Notes: a model not told the origin generated them from the letters alone. Counted from the stretch's first letter, positions 1 to 6,320 are shown. The stretch: DNA of 64,000 nt from Streptomyces griseorubiginosus (GCF_001514195.1 NZ_KQ948736.1:687328-751327), one strand, 5' to 3'. Numbers and translations: made by a program.

Positions 1-716
1 GGCTGCCGTACCTCCAGACGTTCACCGCCGAGCGGGCCGCCTACCGCAACCTCGCCAACGGGCTGAAACCCCCGCTTACGGCCACGTTCGACAATCCCTG
101 CCAGGAGTGGATCGGGGCCCTGATCCGCGCCGACATCTACGGCTGGACCTGCCCCGGCGCCCCGTGCCGCGCCGCCTCGCTGGCCCGCCGGGACGCGGTG
201 CTCTCGCACACCGGGAACGGCGTGTACGGGGCGATGTGGGCGGCGGCGCTGATCGCGGCGGCGTTCACGGCGGACACCGTGCGGCAGGCCGTGGACCAGG
301 CGCTCGCGGTGATCCCGGCGGGCAGTCGCCTCGCCCGCACGGTTCGCCGGGTGACGTCCCTGCACGACACCAGGATGACCTGGGAGGACACGCTGACCAC
401 GGTCGCGGAGGAGACCGCGGGGCTCGGCTGGATCCACACGATCCCCAACGCGGCCGTCCTGACCGCCGGTCTCCTCTACGGCGACGGCGACTTCACCCGC
501 TCCATCACGCTGACGGTGCGGGGCGGCCTGGACACCGACTCCAACGGAGCGACCGCGGGTTCGGTGACCGGGGTGCTCACCGGCGCGGAGGCGATTCCGG
601 CGCAGTGGAAGGAGCCGCTGGAGGACCGGGTGCGCAGCGCGGTGTTCGGCTTCGACGGGGCACACATCAGCGAACTGGCGGAGCGGACGGTGCGGTTGGT
701 GGAGGCGGGGGGCTGA
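1..716 (+). CDS. ADP-ribosylglycohydrolase family protein, C-terminal part
   Basis: The gene enters from the left edge (reading frame starts at base 3) and ends at TGA 714-716, so about 237 residues are present and the N-terminus is missing. The family removes ADP-ribose from proteins or small acceptors using metal-binding Asp residues. The visible region has the helical ARH character and, near the end, the metal-site signature GLDTDSNGATAG, which matches the family D-x-D-(S/T)-x-x-A pattern. It is probably cytoplasmic, as no membrane segment is seen in the visible part. Substrate cannot be told. Upstream context is outside the window. A run of imperfect GAGGCGACGGGAC-like repeats follows the stop codon. 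Confidence 0.85.
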   Translation, partial: LPYLQTFTAERAAYRNLANGLKPPLTATFDNPCQEWIGALIRADIYGWTCPGAPCRAASLARRDAVLSHTGNGVYGAMWAAALIAAAFTADTVRQAVDQALAVIPAGSRLARTVRRVTSLHDTRMTWEDTLTTVAEETAGLGWIHTIPNAAVLTAGLLYGDGDFTRSITLTVRGGLDTDSNGATAGSVTGVLTGAEAIPAQWKEPLEDRVRSAVFGFDGAHISELAERTVRLVEAGG

Positions 717-815
717 GACGACGGGACCGGAACTGAGGCGACGGGGCGGGGACCGAGGCGAACGGGGGGCGGGCGAGGCGACGGGACGGGGGACGAGGCG
801 ACGTGACGGGGGCGT
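717..815. repeat. Degenerate GAGGCGACGGG tandem repeats after the ARH gene
   Basis: Just after the stop codon the sequence cycles through imperfect copies of GAGGCGACGGG with G-rich linkers (about five copies, irregular spacing). It is noncoding and lies between two plus-strand genes. No clear stem-loop was seen. Confidence 0.5.
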
Positions 816-902
816 GCCGAAGCCGTGGGAAGGCGCCCTTGAGCCACCTGACGACCTGCTGCGCCGGTGAAGGCGTCCGCTGACGCTGGTTACCCTTCGA
901 GA

Positions 903-1400
903 ATGACCATCACCCCTGACTTCGCCGCGTACATCGCCGGTCTCCCCCGGGTCCTCGCCGGTGCCGCCGCCCTCTTCCGTGACGCCGAGGGACGGGTGCT
1001 GCTCGTGGAGCCCAACTACCGGGAGGGCTGGGCGCTTCCCGGCGGCACGGTCGAGTCGGACCAGGGCGAGACCCCGCGCCAGGGCGCGCGCCGGGAGACC
1101 GCGGAGGAGATCGGCCTGGACCGCGACCTCGGGCGCCTGCTGGCGGTGGACTGGGTGCCCGGTACGCAGGCCCGGCCGCCGCTGGTCGCCTACCTGTACG
1201 ACGGCGGAGTCCTCGCCGAGAGCGACTTCAAGGCGATCCGCCTCCAGGAGGAGGAACTGCTGTCCTGGCGCCTCGTCCCGCGCGAGGAACTCCCCGACCA
1301 TCTGCCGGGCGCCCTCGGCCGCCGGGTCCTGACCGCGCTGGAGGTCCTGGCGGAAGGGTCCGGAGCGGTGGAACTGGAGGACGGGCACCGGGTCGGCTGA
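903..1400 (+). CDS. NUDIX hydrolase
   Basis: This 165-residue protein is a NUDIX-fold hydrolase, a family that cleaves nucleoside diphosphates linked to another moiety. The Nudix box reads GGTVESDQGE followed by seven residues and then RETAEEIGL. The catalytic RE-x-x-EE-x-G part is intact. The first half has two extra residues compared with the usual GX5E spacing, giving GX7E. The ATG at 903 is chosen because it starts MTITPDF; an in-frame ATG lies 12 codons upstream at 867 but adds unconserved-looking sequence. The substrate is unknown. ADP-ribose is possible given the ARH gene upstream, but nothing in the sequence proves it. Confidence 0.85.
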   Translation: MTITPDFAAYIAGLPRVLAGAAALFRDAEGRVLLVEPNYREGWALPGGTVESDQGETPRQGARRETAEEIGLDRDLGRLLAVDWVPGTQARPPLVAYLYDGGVLAESDFKAIRLQEEELLSWRLVPREELPDHLPGALGRRVLTALEVLAEGSGAVELEDGHRVG

Positions 1401-1448
1401 CATGGCGGGGCCGGGCCGGTAAGCCGAACCCGGTAGGCCGAACCCGCT

Positions 1449-1523
1449 TCAGGGCCTCCTCCTCGCCCCCTCCGAGCCTCGCCACTCGGCCCCGACGAGT
1501 CCCTCCTGACGCTGCTTACCCAT
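1449..1523 (-). CDS. Possible 24-residue small protein
   Basis: A minus-strand ATG (1523-1521) is preceded by GGGAGTGACGGTG, where GGGAG could serve as ribosome binding site, and opens a 24-codon frame rich in Arg, Gly and Glu that stops at TGA 1451-1449. Upstream lie an AT-rich patch and two GTCCGGAC palindromes, which look like a regulated promoter. There is no recognisable domain or signal sequence. It may equally be a chance frame; the palindromes could serve an RNA or another start. Confidence 0.2.
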   Translation of the reverse strand: MGKQRQEGLVGAEWRGSEGARRRP

Positions 1524-1544
1524 CACCGTCACTCCCTGAATCCA

Positions 1545-1581
1545 CGTCCGGACGCTGTGTATTTCAAAAAAGGTCCGGACG
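1545..1581. promoter_or_regulatory. Paired GTCCGGAC palindromes around an A-rich spacer
   Basis: CGTCCGGACG (1545-1554, perfect palindrome) and GTCCGGAC (1573-1580) lie 27 bp apart centre to centre, with an A/T-rich stretch (TATTTCAAAAAA, 1560-1571) between them. In this GC-rich genome the AT patch could be a -10 region, and the spacing (about 2.5 helical turns) would suit a dimeric repressor. Confidence 0.35.
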
Positions 1582-1822
1582 CCACTGCACGTTCGGCGCG
1601 CCCCGTGCCACTCACGTGTGGAGGCAACGGGCAGACGCCTCACCCGGCAGCGGCCGGCGGCGGTGCCATGCGGCAGCGCCGCCCGACGGCCGCCTGAGAC
1701 CGGGCTCGGAATGAACGGGGGGAGGAGACCGGCCATGGACGGTTCGCCGAGTCGGGAGGCCGTGAGGTTCACGGTCGGGCCTACGGCACACATCGCGTCG
1801 TCCCGAGGGTCCAGTCTCCTGC

Positions 1823-1862
1823 CGCGATATCGCGAATTCCAGCGTTTGTTCGAAAACGAACA
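1823..1862. promoter_or_regulatory. 12-bp palindrome and short stem upstream of the sigma gene
   Basis: CGCGATATCGCG (1823-1834) is a perfect palindrome. TGTTCG (1847-1852), AAAA and CGAACA (1857-1862) form a perfect six-pair stem. They lie 170-210 bp upstream of the sigma factor start and may be regulator sites. No matching copy was seen elsewhere in the window. Confidence 0.3.
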
Positions 1863-1920
1863 GGCCGCGTTCCGATGTCGCCTCCGAACCGATCACCAGC
1901 GCACCAGAACCCGAACTGAC

Positions 1921-1983
1921 TCACGGTTTAAGGGACTTGCGGTCGAACGCCGCCATCCGCATCACACGATGCCTCTTGGTCAT
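1921..1983 (-). CDS. Possible 20-residue basic peptide divergent from the sigma gene
   Basis: On the minus strand AAAGGAGTGAC precedes an ATG at 1983-1981. The frame runs 20 codons (MTKRHRVMRM then a basic tail ending SLKP) to TGA 1923-1921. The ribosome site is good and the start lies only about 50 bp from the divergent sigma factor start. Length, basic character and lack of any family match leave it uncertain. Confidence 0.3.
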   Translation of the reverse strand: MTKRHRVMRMAAFDRKSLKP

Positions 1984-2016
1984 GTCACTCCTTTGCATCA
2001 GGTGTGCATGACCATT

Positions 2017-2024
2017 GAGGAGGG
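2017..2024 (+). promoter_or_regulatory. Ribosome binding site that sets the sigma factor start
   Basis: GAGGAGGG at 2017-2024 lies seven bases before GTG 2032. This favours GTG 2032 over the in-frame ATGs at 2008 and 1735. Confidence 0.7.
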
Positions 2025-2031
2025 ATGCACG

Positions 2032-2568
2032 GTGGGGCGTCGACAGGAACCGAGTGGCGACGACTTCGACAGCTTCTTCCGGCAGGAATACCGGAAACTG
2101 GTCGGGTTTCTTCGATGGATCGGCGCCTCGCAGGAGGAAGCGGAGGACTCGGCGCAGACCGCAATGCTCAAGGCGCTCGAAAAGTGGACCGAGATCGAAC
2201 ACCCGCGAGCCTGGGTCCGCACCGCCGCCGAGCGGCACTTCCTGCGCTCCGCGGTCCGGGACCTCGACGCACCCACCCGGGCGATCAAGGGAGGTTGGGG
2301 TGTCAGCGAAGAACTCGCCTCTCCCGAATCGCCGTCGAGGGACGAGGAACAGTCGGTCCTCGCCCTCCTGGGCAAACTCGGCTACAAGCAGCGGCAGGTG
2401 ATGGCCTATTACATAGACGGATTCTGCCCGACCGAAATAGCCGACCTCATCGGCGACAACCCGGCGACGGTCCGGTCCAATCTGCGGTCAGCAAGAATCA
2501 ACCTCGACCGCATTCTTCAGGAGAGCAACGCTGCGGTCGAAGGACACGGCAGTAAGGAGGAACGATGA
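2032..2568 (+). CDS. RNA polymerase sigma-70 family factor, ECF-like
   Basis: The 178-residue product has a region 2 (about residues 9-70: FDSFFRQEYRKLVGFLRW and AEDSAQTAMLKALEKW) and a region 4 helix-turn-helix (about 115-165: YKQRQVMAYYIDGF followed by TEIADLIGDNPATVRSNL). It lacks regions 1 and 3, so it is of extracytoplasmic-function size and would direct RNA polymerase to a small regulon. GTG 2032 is used because of the GAGGAGGG eight-mer before it. The stop overlaps the start of the next gene (ATGA at 2565-2568), the place normally held by a cognate anti-sigma factor. The following gene encodes a membrane protein of phosphoglycosyl-transferase type instead. Lower GC and looser codon use than the flanks suggest recent acquisition. 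Confidence 0.85.
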   Translation: MGRRQEPSGDDFDSFFRQEYRKLVGFLRWIGASQEEAEDSAQTAMLKALEKWTEIEHPRAWVRTAAERHFLRSAVRDLDAPTRAIKGGWGVSEELASPESPSRDEEQSVLALLGKLGYKQRQVMAYYIDGFCPTEIADLIGDNPATVRSNLRSARINLDRILQESNAAVEGHGSKEER

Positions 2569-3809
2569 GCACCCGGAACGACGACAACATCGCCGCGACG
2601 ATTCATGATCTCCTTACATCGATCGGCGCACACACTCCGGGCCCCGGGCCGGAAGAGAGCGGTGTCGGACATCGGATCCAGGATTTCCGGGATGCGCTGG
2701 ACGCGCGGATCGAGGCGGAGATCTCGGACACCGAGGTCGATCAGAAACTCCTGGAGATCAAGGTGGAGGCGGCTCGTCGAGCCGTGCTCCGGGACCACGA
2801 GTCGGGGAGCACGGCCCTTCAGGAGTTCCTGAACCTCGCCCCGGCGGCGGAGCGGGACGGGGGGAGGCCCGAGCCGCGTCCCCCGCGGACGCCGCCGGCC
2901 CGGACGGGCAGAAGGCACTGGTGGTTCCGACTGGGGACAGGCCTGCTGATCGCACTGCTCAGCCTGGCGCTCACACCACTGGGGCAGGGATTCCTGCCCC
3001 AGTGGTGTGACATCTTGCTCCCCAGTGTCGCCCTCGGCATGTCCGGCCCCGCCGTCCTGCTCACGGTCATCCATTTCCGAGGGCTGCGCGAGCGCCGGAC
3101 GGAAGATCTCCGGCCCGAGGCACTGACGGCGGACGGCTCCGAACAGCTCGCGGAGGCCGACAGTCCCGCGCCCCTGCGCAGAGGCCGGCGCGCCCTGGAT
3201 GTGATCGTCTCCCTGTCGTTGCTGTGGACATCCCTTCCGATGCTCTTGGCCGCCACGGCGGGAATCCGGATGACGTCAGTGGGGCCCGCTCTGATCCGGC
3301 GCCCCCGGGTGGGAGCCGGCGGGCGCCTCTTTCATCTGTACGACTTCAGAACTCAGGACAGCACCGGGAACAAGACCCGGGTCGGCGCGCTGCTGCAGGA
3401 ATCCGGTCTGGACGCGTTGCCGCGTCTGTGGAACCTGCTCCGCGGCGATGTCACCCTGCTCGGACCACCGGCCGAGCATCCGGCGATGGCTGGGGCCTAC
3501 CCCGAGAAATACCGCTGGGTGTTCGCGTGCCGTCCTGGCATCGTCGGACCGTTGTGGAACGAACCGGTCGGACCCGATGCTGTTCCGCCGAACGGTTACT
3601 CGGATGCCTGGCGCTATTACCTCGACAATGTCGTGCCCCACCGTGTCACAGCGAACAGAGCCTTTTACGAGGGTCTTTCCGGACTGATGACCGGACGTCT
3701 CGTGGCCCGGATGCTGTTCGGCTCCAACCCTTTTCTCAGCAATCCCGATCCGGCACGGGGCCACCGCCTGGCACATCAGCATCAGCTCTGCCTCACCGTG
3801 TGGCGGTGA
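2565..3809 (+). CDS. Membrane protein with degenerate bacterial sugar transferase (PGT) domain
   Basis: 414 residues. Residues 1-115 are soluble, charged and helical. Hydrophobic segments lie at about 119-139 and 150-171, and a third, RRALDVIVSLSLLWTSLPML (about 209-227), resembles the membrane helix of monotopic phosphoglycosyl transferases. Residues 235-385 follow the family pattern: GPALIRRPRVGAGGRLFHLY, LLGPP, CRPGIVGPLW. Active family members carry an Asp-Glu dyad (DELPQ) and a GPRP loop; here the sites read LDALPR (Asp283 kept, Glu replaced by Ala284) and GPPAE. It may therefore be inactive in sugar-phosphate transfer. Translational coupling to the sigma gene suggests the N-terminal domain may bind the sigma factor; that is inference. 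A perfect 18-bp inverted repeat lies inside codons 136-149. Confidence 0.8.
   Translation: MSTRNDDNIAATIHDLLTSIGAHTPGPGPEESGVGHRIQDFRDALDARIEAEISDTEVDQKLLEIKVEAARRAVLRDHESGSTALQEFLNLAPAAERDGGRPEPRPPRTPPARTGRRHWWFRLGTGLLIALLSLALTPLGQGFLPQWCDILLPSVALGMSGPAVLLTVIHFRGLRERRTEDLRPEALTADGSEQLAEADSPAPLRRGRRALDVIVSLSLLWTSLPMLLAATAGIRMTSVGPALIRRPRVGAGGRLFHLYDFRTQDSTGNKTRVGALLQESGLDALPRLWNLLRGDVTLLGPPAEHPAMAGAYPEKYRWVFACRPGIVGPLWNEPVGPDAVPPNGYSDAWRYYLDNVVPHRVTANRAFYEGLSGLMTGRLVARMLFGSNPFLSNPDPARGHRLAHQHQLCLTVWR
2971..3010. repeat. Perfect 18-bp inverted repeat inside the PGT-like gene
   Basis: The left arm 2971-2988 begins TCACACCACTGG and the right arm 2993-3010 is its exact reverse complement, with loop GATT at 2989-2992. 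The hairpin would be very stable in mRNA or as a cruciform. It encodes the junction between the first two hydrophobic segments (LTPLGQGFLPQWC). Confidence 0.9.
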
Positions 3810-3824
3810 CCCCGGGGCCACGGC

Positions 3825-4037
3825 CTAATGAACGGCCGCGAATATCATGAGAAGCATGATCACCACTGCGAGGCCCAGGCCACCGGCCACACAGGTGATC
3901 ACGACTGATCCGGTGGCAGCATAAGCACTGGCCACGCTGACAGTGACAGAACTGAAAGTCGCTCCGACCGCTCCAGGGGTGATCTTCGAACGCGCAGAAT
4001 TCCCGTTCGTTTTCCGGCGGTTGACGGGCTTTCCCAT
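3825..4037 (-). CDS. Small 70-residue membrane protein
   Basis: ATG 4037-4035 follows GGAAAGGG with suitable spacing; the frame stops at TAG 3827-3825. The protein has a basic N-terminus (KPVNRRK), then two hydrophobic stretches (about 27-53, Ser/Val/Ala-rich, and 54-69, LGLAVVIMLLMIFAAV). Two short helices in so small a protein fit a holin-like or small membrane regulator type, but no family is recognised. It converges on the sigma/PGT-like operon and ends 15 bp from it. A much longer in-frame extension upstream runs antisense to the Sir2 gene and is rejected. Confidence 0.6.
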   Translation of the reverse strand: MGKPVNRRKTNGNSARSKITPGAVGATFSSVTVSVASAYAATGSVVITCVAGGLGLAVVIMLLMIFAAVH

Positions 4038-4256
4038 GCCAGCCCTTTCCAAGAGGTGCAGATCGCGGCTCGGGTCCTGGACCGACCCGGGCCGCGATTT
4101 CTTGCTTGTTGCAAGTGAGTGACGCGGGCCCGTCGTTATGTGCAACGCCCGACGGCACCGAGCCGGAACTCGCGAACTTGTTATACGCGGCGGCGGGCCG
4201 ACCGCACTCCCGTTATCCGCTGGCCCTCGCCGAGCCGCCGCCCTACCCTCGCCACC

Positions 4257-4994
4257 ATGACCAAGCCCCTCGTCGCGATCCTCAGCGGCGCCGGTATCTC
4301 CACCGATTCCGGGATCCCCGACTACCGCGGTCCGAACGGGCTGTGGCGCAAGGACCCCGAGGCCGAGAAGCTCGTGACGTACGCCCCCTACATGAGCGAC
4401 CCGGAGATCCGCCGCCGCTCGTGGCAGATGCGGCGCGCGAACCGGGCCCTCGACGCCGAGCCGAACGCCGCGCATGTGGCGGTCGCCGAGCTGGAGAGGT
4501 CCGGGGTACCGGTACGGGTGATCACGCAGAACGTGGACGGGCTGCACCAGCTCGCCGGGATGCCCGCCCGCAAGGTCCTCGAACTGCACGGCACCGCACG
4601 CCAGGTGGTGTGCACCAAGTGCCACGCGCGCGGGCCGATGGAGGACGCGCTCCGCAGGGTCGAGGCCGGTGAGCCGGACCCGCCGTGTCTGACGTGCGGC
4701 GGCATCCTGAAGTCGGCGACCGTGATGTTCGGCGAGCGCCTGGACCCCGTCGTCCTCGGCCAGGCGGCCGCGATCAGCAAGGCTTGCCAGATCTTCGTGG
4801 CCGTCGGAACCACCCTCCAGGTCCAGCCTGCGGCGGACCTCGCGGGAGTCGCCGCCGACCACGGCGCCCGGCTCGTCATCGTCAACGCGGACCCGACCCC
4901 CTACGACGACCGCGCCGACGAGGTGATCCGAGAACCGATCGGAACGGCACTGCCGGAACTCCTGCACAGGATCTCGGCGTTCGGGGAGCCGTGA
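4257..4994 (+). CDS. Sir2-family NAD-dependent protein deacylase
   Basis: 245 residues, typical for a bacterial sirtuin. It removes acyl groups from lysines using NAD and releases nicotinamide and O-acyl-ADP-ribose. Visible motifs: the NAD loop GAGISTDSGIPDYRG (11-25), TQNVDGLH (90-97), catalytic His111 (LELHGT), the zinc site Cys119, Cys122, Cys144 and Cys147, and the NAD-binding GTTLQVQPAA. ATG 4257 opens directly on the Rossmann strand. No strong ribosome site precedes it. It converges on the INNVAG protein gene; the 40 bp between the stops show no clear terminator. Confidence 0.93.
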   Translation: MTKPLVAILSGAGISTDSGIPDYRGPNGLWRKDPEAEKLVTYAPYMSDPEIRRRSWQMRRANRALDAEPNAAHVAVAELERSGVPVRVITQNVDGLHQLAGMPARKVLELHGTARQVVCTKCHARGPMEDALRRVEAGEPDPPCLTCGGILKSATVMFGERLDPVVLGQAAAISKACQIFVAVGTTLQVQPAADLAGVAADHGARLVIVNADPTPYDDRADEVIREPIGTALPELLHRISAFGEP

Positions 4995-5033
4995 CCGACA
5001 CGGCGGCGGGTCCTGCGACCCGTACCGCGAGCA

Positions 5034-5417
5034 CTACCCGATGAGGCGGAGGACGGAGTCACCGATCGGCCCCAGCCAGGCCGCCAAGGAAGTGAGGGCT
5101 CCCGCGAGAGTCCCGCCGGCGGTGACGGCCGCACCCGCGGCGGTCACCAGCCTGGTGATCCGCACCAGACGGTCGGCCATGGTGGGGCGATCCGGAGCAG
5201 GGGAAGCGAGTTCGGCGTCGAGGGACTCGACTTCGGTGTTCACCTGACGCGCGACATCGGGCGGCAGGGCGAGCCGGTCGAGTTCCGTACGCAGCACCCC
5301 GAGCATGGCACGCGGATCCGTGGCCGTGACGAACTGCCCGTGTTGGCCGCCGTGGATGGTCTGGTCGCCGGCGACGTTGTTGATGTTGCCCTGTTGGCTG
5401 CCGATGTGGAAGGTCAC
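5034..5417 (-). CDS. INNVAG-motif protein with Gly/Ala-rich C-terminus (possible effector)
   Basis: 127 residues from GTG 5417, which has AGAGGA six bases upstream. An in-frame GTG at 5441 overlaps the TGA of the FHA gene (GTGA) and would add eight residues. Residues 5-27 are polar and Asn/Gln/Gly-rich (GSQQGNINNVAGDQTIHGGQ), very like the INNVGGHQ segment of the FHA protein encoded just upstream. A helical middle follows (about 35-90). The C-terminus (91-127) is a Gly/Ala-rich hydrophobic amphipath (TAAGAAVTAGGTLAGALTSL) that could insert in a membrane. The family is not recognised. A motif-matched, membrane-active partner of the FHA protein is a reasonable guess. Confidence 0.75.
   Translation of the reverse strand: MTFHIGSQQGNINNVAGDQTIHGGQHGQFVTATDPRAMLGVLRTELDRLALPPDVARQVNTEVESLDAELASPAPDRPTMADRLVRITRLVTAAGAAVTAGGTLAGALTSLAAWLGPIGDSVLRLIG
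5337..5405 (-). other. NINNVAGDQ motif in the small partner protein
   Basis: Residues 5-27 of the small protein: GSQQGNINNVAGDQTI then HGGQHG. Compare NINNVGGHQYV in the FHA protein. The two segments align without gaps over N-I-N-N-V-x-G-x-Q. Confidence 0.7.
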
Positions 5418-5437
5418 CGGATGTCCTCTCGCGTGAG

Positions 5438-6226
5438 TCACTGGCGGCGCACGGCCGCGTCGAACGAGCGCTGCCGCGATGCGGCGACGATGTGCATCAC
5501 CAGCCCGGTCATCATCAGGACCGAGCCGATGCCGGCAGCCACCCAACCGAGAAGGAACACGGGAAAGCCACCGATCTCCGTGCCGAACATGTCTCCCGGA
5601 TCGGGCCATTCATCGGGGTTGTCGGACACCGGCTCCCCGATGCGGCCCATGAATCGCAGAATTCCGTAGGCGAAGACGGCGCAGCCGATCAAGCACAGAA
5701 CGAAACCGAACAGAATGACTCTTCGGGCTCTGGTACGGGCTGCCGCGATCTGCCGGAGAAAACTTTCCTGCCTCTGGTCGACGTACTGGTGACCGCCCAC
5801 ATTGTTGATGTTGGCCCCGTACTGCCCGCCCACGTCGAATCGCGGGGCGCTGCCCACCGTCGGCATCATCACGGTGCCCAGTGCGGCTTCGCGCTCCCGC
5901 GCGGCACCTTCGGGCCATTCGTAACGGATGCTCACGCTTCCCAGGGTGAGCACATCACCGTCGTGCAGGGTCTGCGGGGCAGCGAGCGGACGGTCGTTCA
6001 CCGCCGTGCCGTTGGCGGAGCCGAGGTCTTCCAGGACCACGTTCGCGCCCGAACGGCTCAGGATCGCGTGTCTCCCGCTCACATACGGATCGTCTATCCG
6101 GATGTCGCAGCCGGGATCTCTCCCGAGCACCGATCTCGCGGCGGACAGGGGGAGCGGGGATCCGTACAAATGCGAGGGACGAAGGAAAGTGAGCTGGGGA
6201 CCGGAGCGAATCGGAGAAGTCGCCAT
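5438..6226 (-). CDS. FHA-domain membrane protein with INNVGG motif
   Basis: 262 residues. An FHA phosphothreonine-recognition domain fills about 10-105, with the conserved GRD (35-37), SGRHA (50-54) and LGSANGT (68-74). Next comes a linker with GGQYGANINNVGGHQYVDQR (133-152), then two transmembrane helices (about 168-190 and 219-247) separated by an acidic loop (EPVSDNPDEWPDPGD). The FHA and motif are probably cytoplasmic. ATG 6226 is chosen because the FHA strand follows shortly; further upstream starts add low-complexity sequence. The gene is coupled to the small INNVAG protein by a GTGA overlap. The shared motif suggests the two proteins assemble through it, triggered by a phosphoprotein bound to FHA. 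That model is inference. Confidence 0.88.
   Translation of the reverse strand: MATSPIRSGPQLTFLRPSHLYGSPLPLSAARSVLGRDPGCDIRIDDPYVSGRHAILSRSGANVVLEDLGSANGTAVNDRPLAAPQTLHDGDVLTLGSVSIRYEWPEGAAREREAALGTVMMPTVGSAPRFDVGGQYGANINNVGGHQYVDQRQESFLRQIAAARTRARRVILFGFVLCLIGCAVFAYGILRFMGRIGEPVSDNPDEWPDPGDMFGTEIGGFPVFLLGWVAAGIGSVLMMTGLVMHIVAASRQRSFDAAVRRQ
5777..5830 (-). other. NINNVGGHQ motif in the FHA protein
   Basis: Residues 133-150 read GGQYGANINNVGGHQYVD. The core NNVGGHQYV can be laid against the RHIM pattern (for example IQIGAYNYM in RIPK1), with Gly, Asn/Gln and Tyr in register. This is a resemblance by eye only. Confidence 0.6.
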
Positions 6227-6320
6227 GATCCCACCCCCGTGAGGAGCGGACGGAGGATTCGTTTGCCGATGGCGGTCGATGAAGGAACCGCGCATAACAC
6301 GTCATTCATCCCCATAATAC

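Larger units (their letters stand above)
1401..2031. other. Gene-poor 631-bp interval with palindromes
   Basis: No convincing larger gene is present. It contains a direct repeat of GCCGAACCCG (around 1424-1446), two GTCCGGAC palindromes (1546-1553 and 1573-1580) around an A-rich stretch, the 12-bp palindrome CGCGATATCGCG (1823-1834), a TGTTCG-AAAA-CGAACA stem (1847-1862), and two possible very small minus-strand reading frames (1449-1523 and 1921-1983). Codon use between 1735 and 2031, although in frame with the sigma factor, is not Streptomyces-like and looks noncoding. Confidence 0.6.

Noticed and set aside
1735..2031. Upstream start for the sigma factor at ATG 1735 with GGAGGAG
   Set aside because: In frame without a stop, but codon use between 1735 and 2031 lacks the high GC3 of real genes here, the added 99 residues match no sigma domain, and GTG 2032 has its own GAGGAGGG site.
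3825..4967. Long minus-strand open frame (380 codons) continuing into the small membrane protein
   Set aside because: Most of it is the antisense of the Sir2 gene and has no family features; only the last 70 codons, which have their own ribosome site and hydrophobic segments, are kept.
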